Below are positions 16,003 to 18,552 of a DNA stretch of 18,552 bases, piece by piece. The DNA lies in assembly GCA_025331125.1 (NCBI GenBank), contig JAOALB010000323.1, positions 1 to 18,552 of the forward strand. Direction: 5' to 3'. Positions within the stretch are counted from its first letter, which is position 1. The number at the start of each line of letters is the position of its first letter. The DNA is from Mycogone perniciosa. Lineage: Eukaryota; Ascomycota; Sordariomycetes; Hypocreales; Hypocreaceae. The notes beneath the pieces were generated by a model. It was not told the origin of the DNA and did not search any database. It was given only the letters and a program-made list of their open reading frames with translations. Position numbers and translations under genes: made by a program.

Positions 16003-16121
16003 TGTGACGAACCATCATACCGTCACGCCAACAGGCAAAAGAATAGGCCAATAATCGCATTTCTAGCAATTATCATGACGGTACCAACTGTATATAAGGG
16101 AAACGTGCTCGGAACGTGACA
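16003..16121. repeat. Solo LTR of the TRIM family (119 bp)
   Basis: Runs from TGTGACG to CGTGACA and matches both LTRs of the element at 9836-10301 along its full length. It is flanked by TATAA at 15998-16002 and 16122-16126, a 5-bp target duplication. This third copy keeps C/G at most sites where the other copies have T/A, so it is closest to the unmutated form. Confidence 0.87.
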
Positions 16122-16126
16122 TATAA

Positions 16127-17959
16127 ATATATAATAAAGTGATATAGGAATAGATTTATAAAATAAATAGTTTTAGTAAATATAATTATAAATATTTATT
16201 TAAGTAAATGTATTAAATAAGTAATAAATTAAGTGTATATATATATATTAAAATTATTTTAATTTTTATAATTTTAATAATTTTAAATTATAACTTTATA
16301 TAATAATCCTTTTTATAAAATTATATTTATATTTATTATTTATTAATAATTAATTTAAGGTTTAATCAAATATTAAAAGCTTTAAAGCTGTTTTTAATAT
16401 TATATAAAGTAAAAGGTTTATATAATATCAAAGGGGAATTAATACTTTATATATATTGTATTAAAAGGGAATTAGCACTTTAATTATATATATATATCTA
16501 GTAATAATAACTTAAATAAAGTATAGGAACTGCACTTTTCATAAAACTATAAGCTATAGTTAAGTAATATAAAGATTAAAAAATACTTGAAATTATTTAA
16601 TTATAATATCTATAGTTAAAAGCAATTAATAGTTACCTTTATATATTTCAATAGCTATAAAATTATATAACGATCCGGGTTAATTCTTAAGGGATAAACT
16701 GAGTGTTACGACCTGACCATTATAAGAATATAATAGAGTATATACACGGAGGAACCTCAGATAGACAAACTAATCAGCATTAAATTAGTTAGGTTACTAT
16801 AGAATATAAAGTAATCCCAGTAAGCCGATAAAAGGACTTACTATAAATTACTAGGAAAATAAATATAATCTAAAGTAATCTATAATTATTCCCTTTATAT
16901 ATATATAACTGGCTTATTATTTATTTAATATAATTACTTAAATAATCGTGAATAAATTGCATTTACTAAAACTGCCTATTTTACAGAATTATAATTATAT
17001 TACCCTATTTAATATTTATCTTTAACCTCTTTATTAATATAAACCCTAAAAACTTTAATTTAATTATTAAAAGTTAACCCAGATTATTATATATTAATAA
17101 CTTTTATTTAAAGGCTATTAAAGATTTTAAATAATGATGTAAGTATATTTACTATAGTATTTTATTTTAATAATCTTAATACTTTACCTTTTATTTTACC
17201 TCTTTATTAAAAGTAAAATAATAATAAATATAATAAATAAAAAAAAGTAAAAATAAAGATAAAGTTAATAAAATAAAATAATTTTATATTTATATAAAGG
17301 AAGCCTTTTAATATATAAAAGCTAACTATGTAAAATAAAAATAATATTATTAATATTTAATTATTAAAAATATTAAACTTTAATAGATAATTTATTAATA
17401 ATAAATAACTATTATAAACTTATAAAATTAAACTTTATTTACTTTAAATTTTATATTAAACTTTAAAGGGAATTAACCTTTACAAGACTTAAAAGAGTTA
17501 TTTAAAATATAGCTTTTTAACCCTTTTAATAAAAGTATTATAATACTTTAACTATTTTTTATTTAACTATATAATTATTTTATTTACTTTTTAACTAGCT
17601 TTAATATAAAGATTAATAAAGTTTTTTCAACTCTTAGATAATTTAAAAGGAATACTTTAAAGTAGTTTAAATTTATTCAAAGGGATTTTTTTAATAATAA
17701 AGCTAATATTAATAAATAAATATAAACTATATTTATTAATTATAATTAATTTAAAGAAAGGTTAAAGAATATTTTATATAATATTAATAAAAAATATATT
17801 ATAGAAAATAAATTTATAAATTTAATTTAAAAAAGAAAATATTGTAACTATATTATATACTTTAAAAATTATACTTTTGAAGTTAAATAAAGAGACTTTA
17901 CTTTGATTAAATAGTTTTATAATAAATTTCAATTAAAAGTTAAAAAAAAAGTTTATAAA
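16127..17959. repeat. A+T-rich block with RIP signature
   Basis: Almost entirely A and T with runs of TTTAA/TATAA words and very few CpA or TpG. It is presumably a multicopy transposon mutated beyond recognition. The stretch 16671-16870 is less extreme and may retain an element end. No open frame of note. Confidence 0.8.
16704..16850 (+). repeat. Possible decayed LTR fragment
   Basis: TGTTACGACCTGACC at 16704 resembles the start of a fungal LTR and is preceded by AAGGGATAAACTGAG, which could be a polypurine-tract region. I could not find a matching LTR end or target duplication. The right boundary is arbitrary. Confidence 0.22.
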
Positions 17960-18228
17960 TGTGATGGGCGTGGCCTTTCACAGTAGCTGATGATAGGGCG
18001 CCGTAGAATTGTCTATTCAAAGCTAAAGAGCGAGGGAATAAAAGAGGGGGACTATCTAGCTATATATATAGATCTGTAGGACAGTAGTATATGTGCGCGT
18101 AGGCTTAGGGCTCATATACCATGCCTAATATATATATATCTGCATTAGTCGGTCCGGGAGATGTGGGGAATTGTGGTGCCGGGCTCGGCATAGCCGAGGT
18201 CCTTCTTTATTGGGTCCAACCCGTGACA
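17960..18228. repeat. Solo LTR, second family (269 bp)
   Basis: A normal-GC island inside A+T-rich DNA runs from TGTGATGGG to CCCGTGACA, imperfect inverted termini with 7 of 9 matching. It is bordered on both sides by ATAAA (17955-17959 and 18229-18233), a 5-bp target duplication. It contains a CTCGGC/GCCGAG hairpin (about 18184-18198) and TA-rich stretches that could be promoter elements. It has no coding capacity and no interior domain, so the element body was probably lost by recombination between its LTRs. Confidence 0.75.
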
Positions 18229-18233
18229 ATAAA

Positions 18234-18552
18234 TTCTTTTAAAATAAAAGTATTATTAAATTTATAAAAAGATATATAAATATATATAATTTACTTTATA
18301 AACTTTATTTAAATATAAAAACAATAATAATAGGAATTTAAGTAAATTTATAAATATTAAAGATATATAAATTAAAGTAAAAAGCAATAAAAATATATTG
18401 TTAACTTTAATAATAAAAGGCTTAGTTAAATAAATTTAAATATTATTTAAAAAAGAAAAGTAAAAGTTATTTATTATAATTATAATAAACTAAAATATTT
18501 TTAAAAGACTATAAAGCTTTATAAAAGCTAAAAATTAATAAACTTTAAAAGC
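18234..18552. repeat. A+T-rich block with RIP signature, runs off the window
   Basis: Same composition as 16127-17959 and probably the same mutated block, interrupted by the solo LTR. No gene seen. Confidence 0.75.

Overview
The window looks like nuclear DNA of a filamentous ascomycete (Pezizomycotina). The grounds are introns of about 50-75 nt with GTAAGT/GTATGT donors and ACTAAT/CTAAC/CTGAC-like branch sites, several small or unfamiliar secreted proteins, and long A+T-rich blocks that have almost lost CpA/TpG dinucleotides, the scar of repeat-induced point mutation (RIP). The secreted-protein content would suit a host-associated fungus. I cannot name the genus.

Layout. (1) 1-5985: a structurally complete Ty1/copia retrotransposon on the minus strand; only its 3' LTR is cut by the window edge. 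From its 5' end it has a 229-bp LTR (5757-5985), a primer-binding site matching an internal Met-CAU tRNA segment, gag (5595-4387) with a CCHC knuckle, a single in-frame UGA, pol (4332-529: protease, integrase, reverse transcriptase, RNase H), an array of about 18 short hairpins (86-632), a polypurine tract and the 3' LTR. (2) 6095-6405: a two-exon gene for a tiny cationic secreted protein whose ATG lies 110 bp from the LTR. (3) 6406-8170: mostly unassigned, ending in a probable 3' gene fragment. (4) About 8222-9830: RIP-destroyed DNA. (5) 9836-10301: a 466-bp TRIM-like mini-LTR element with perfect 5-bp target duplications. (6) 10430-10882: a broken flavin monooxygenase fragment. (7) 11511-15722: two divergent multi-exon genes for secreted proteins of unknown function. 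(8) 15723-18552: more RIP-type DNA holding two solo LTRs, each with a 5-bp target duplication.

The picture is a gene-poor, transposon-rich compartment in which secreted-protein genes sit in small normal-GC islands between mutated repeats. The most unusual signal is the hairpin array in the 3' part of the copia element: stem sequences differ from hairpin to hairpin while every stem stays self-complementary, and the loops fall into a few conserved classes. Next come the Gag-UGA-Pol arrangement, the miniature LTR element, and the divergent pair of secreted proteins with no family I can name.
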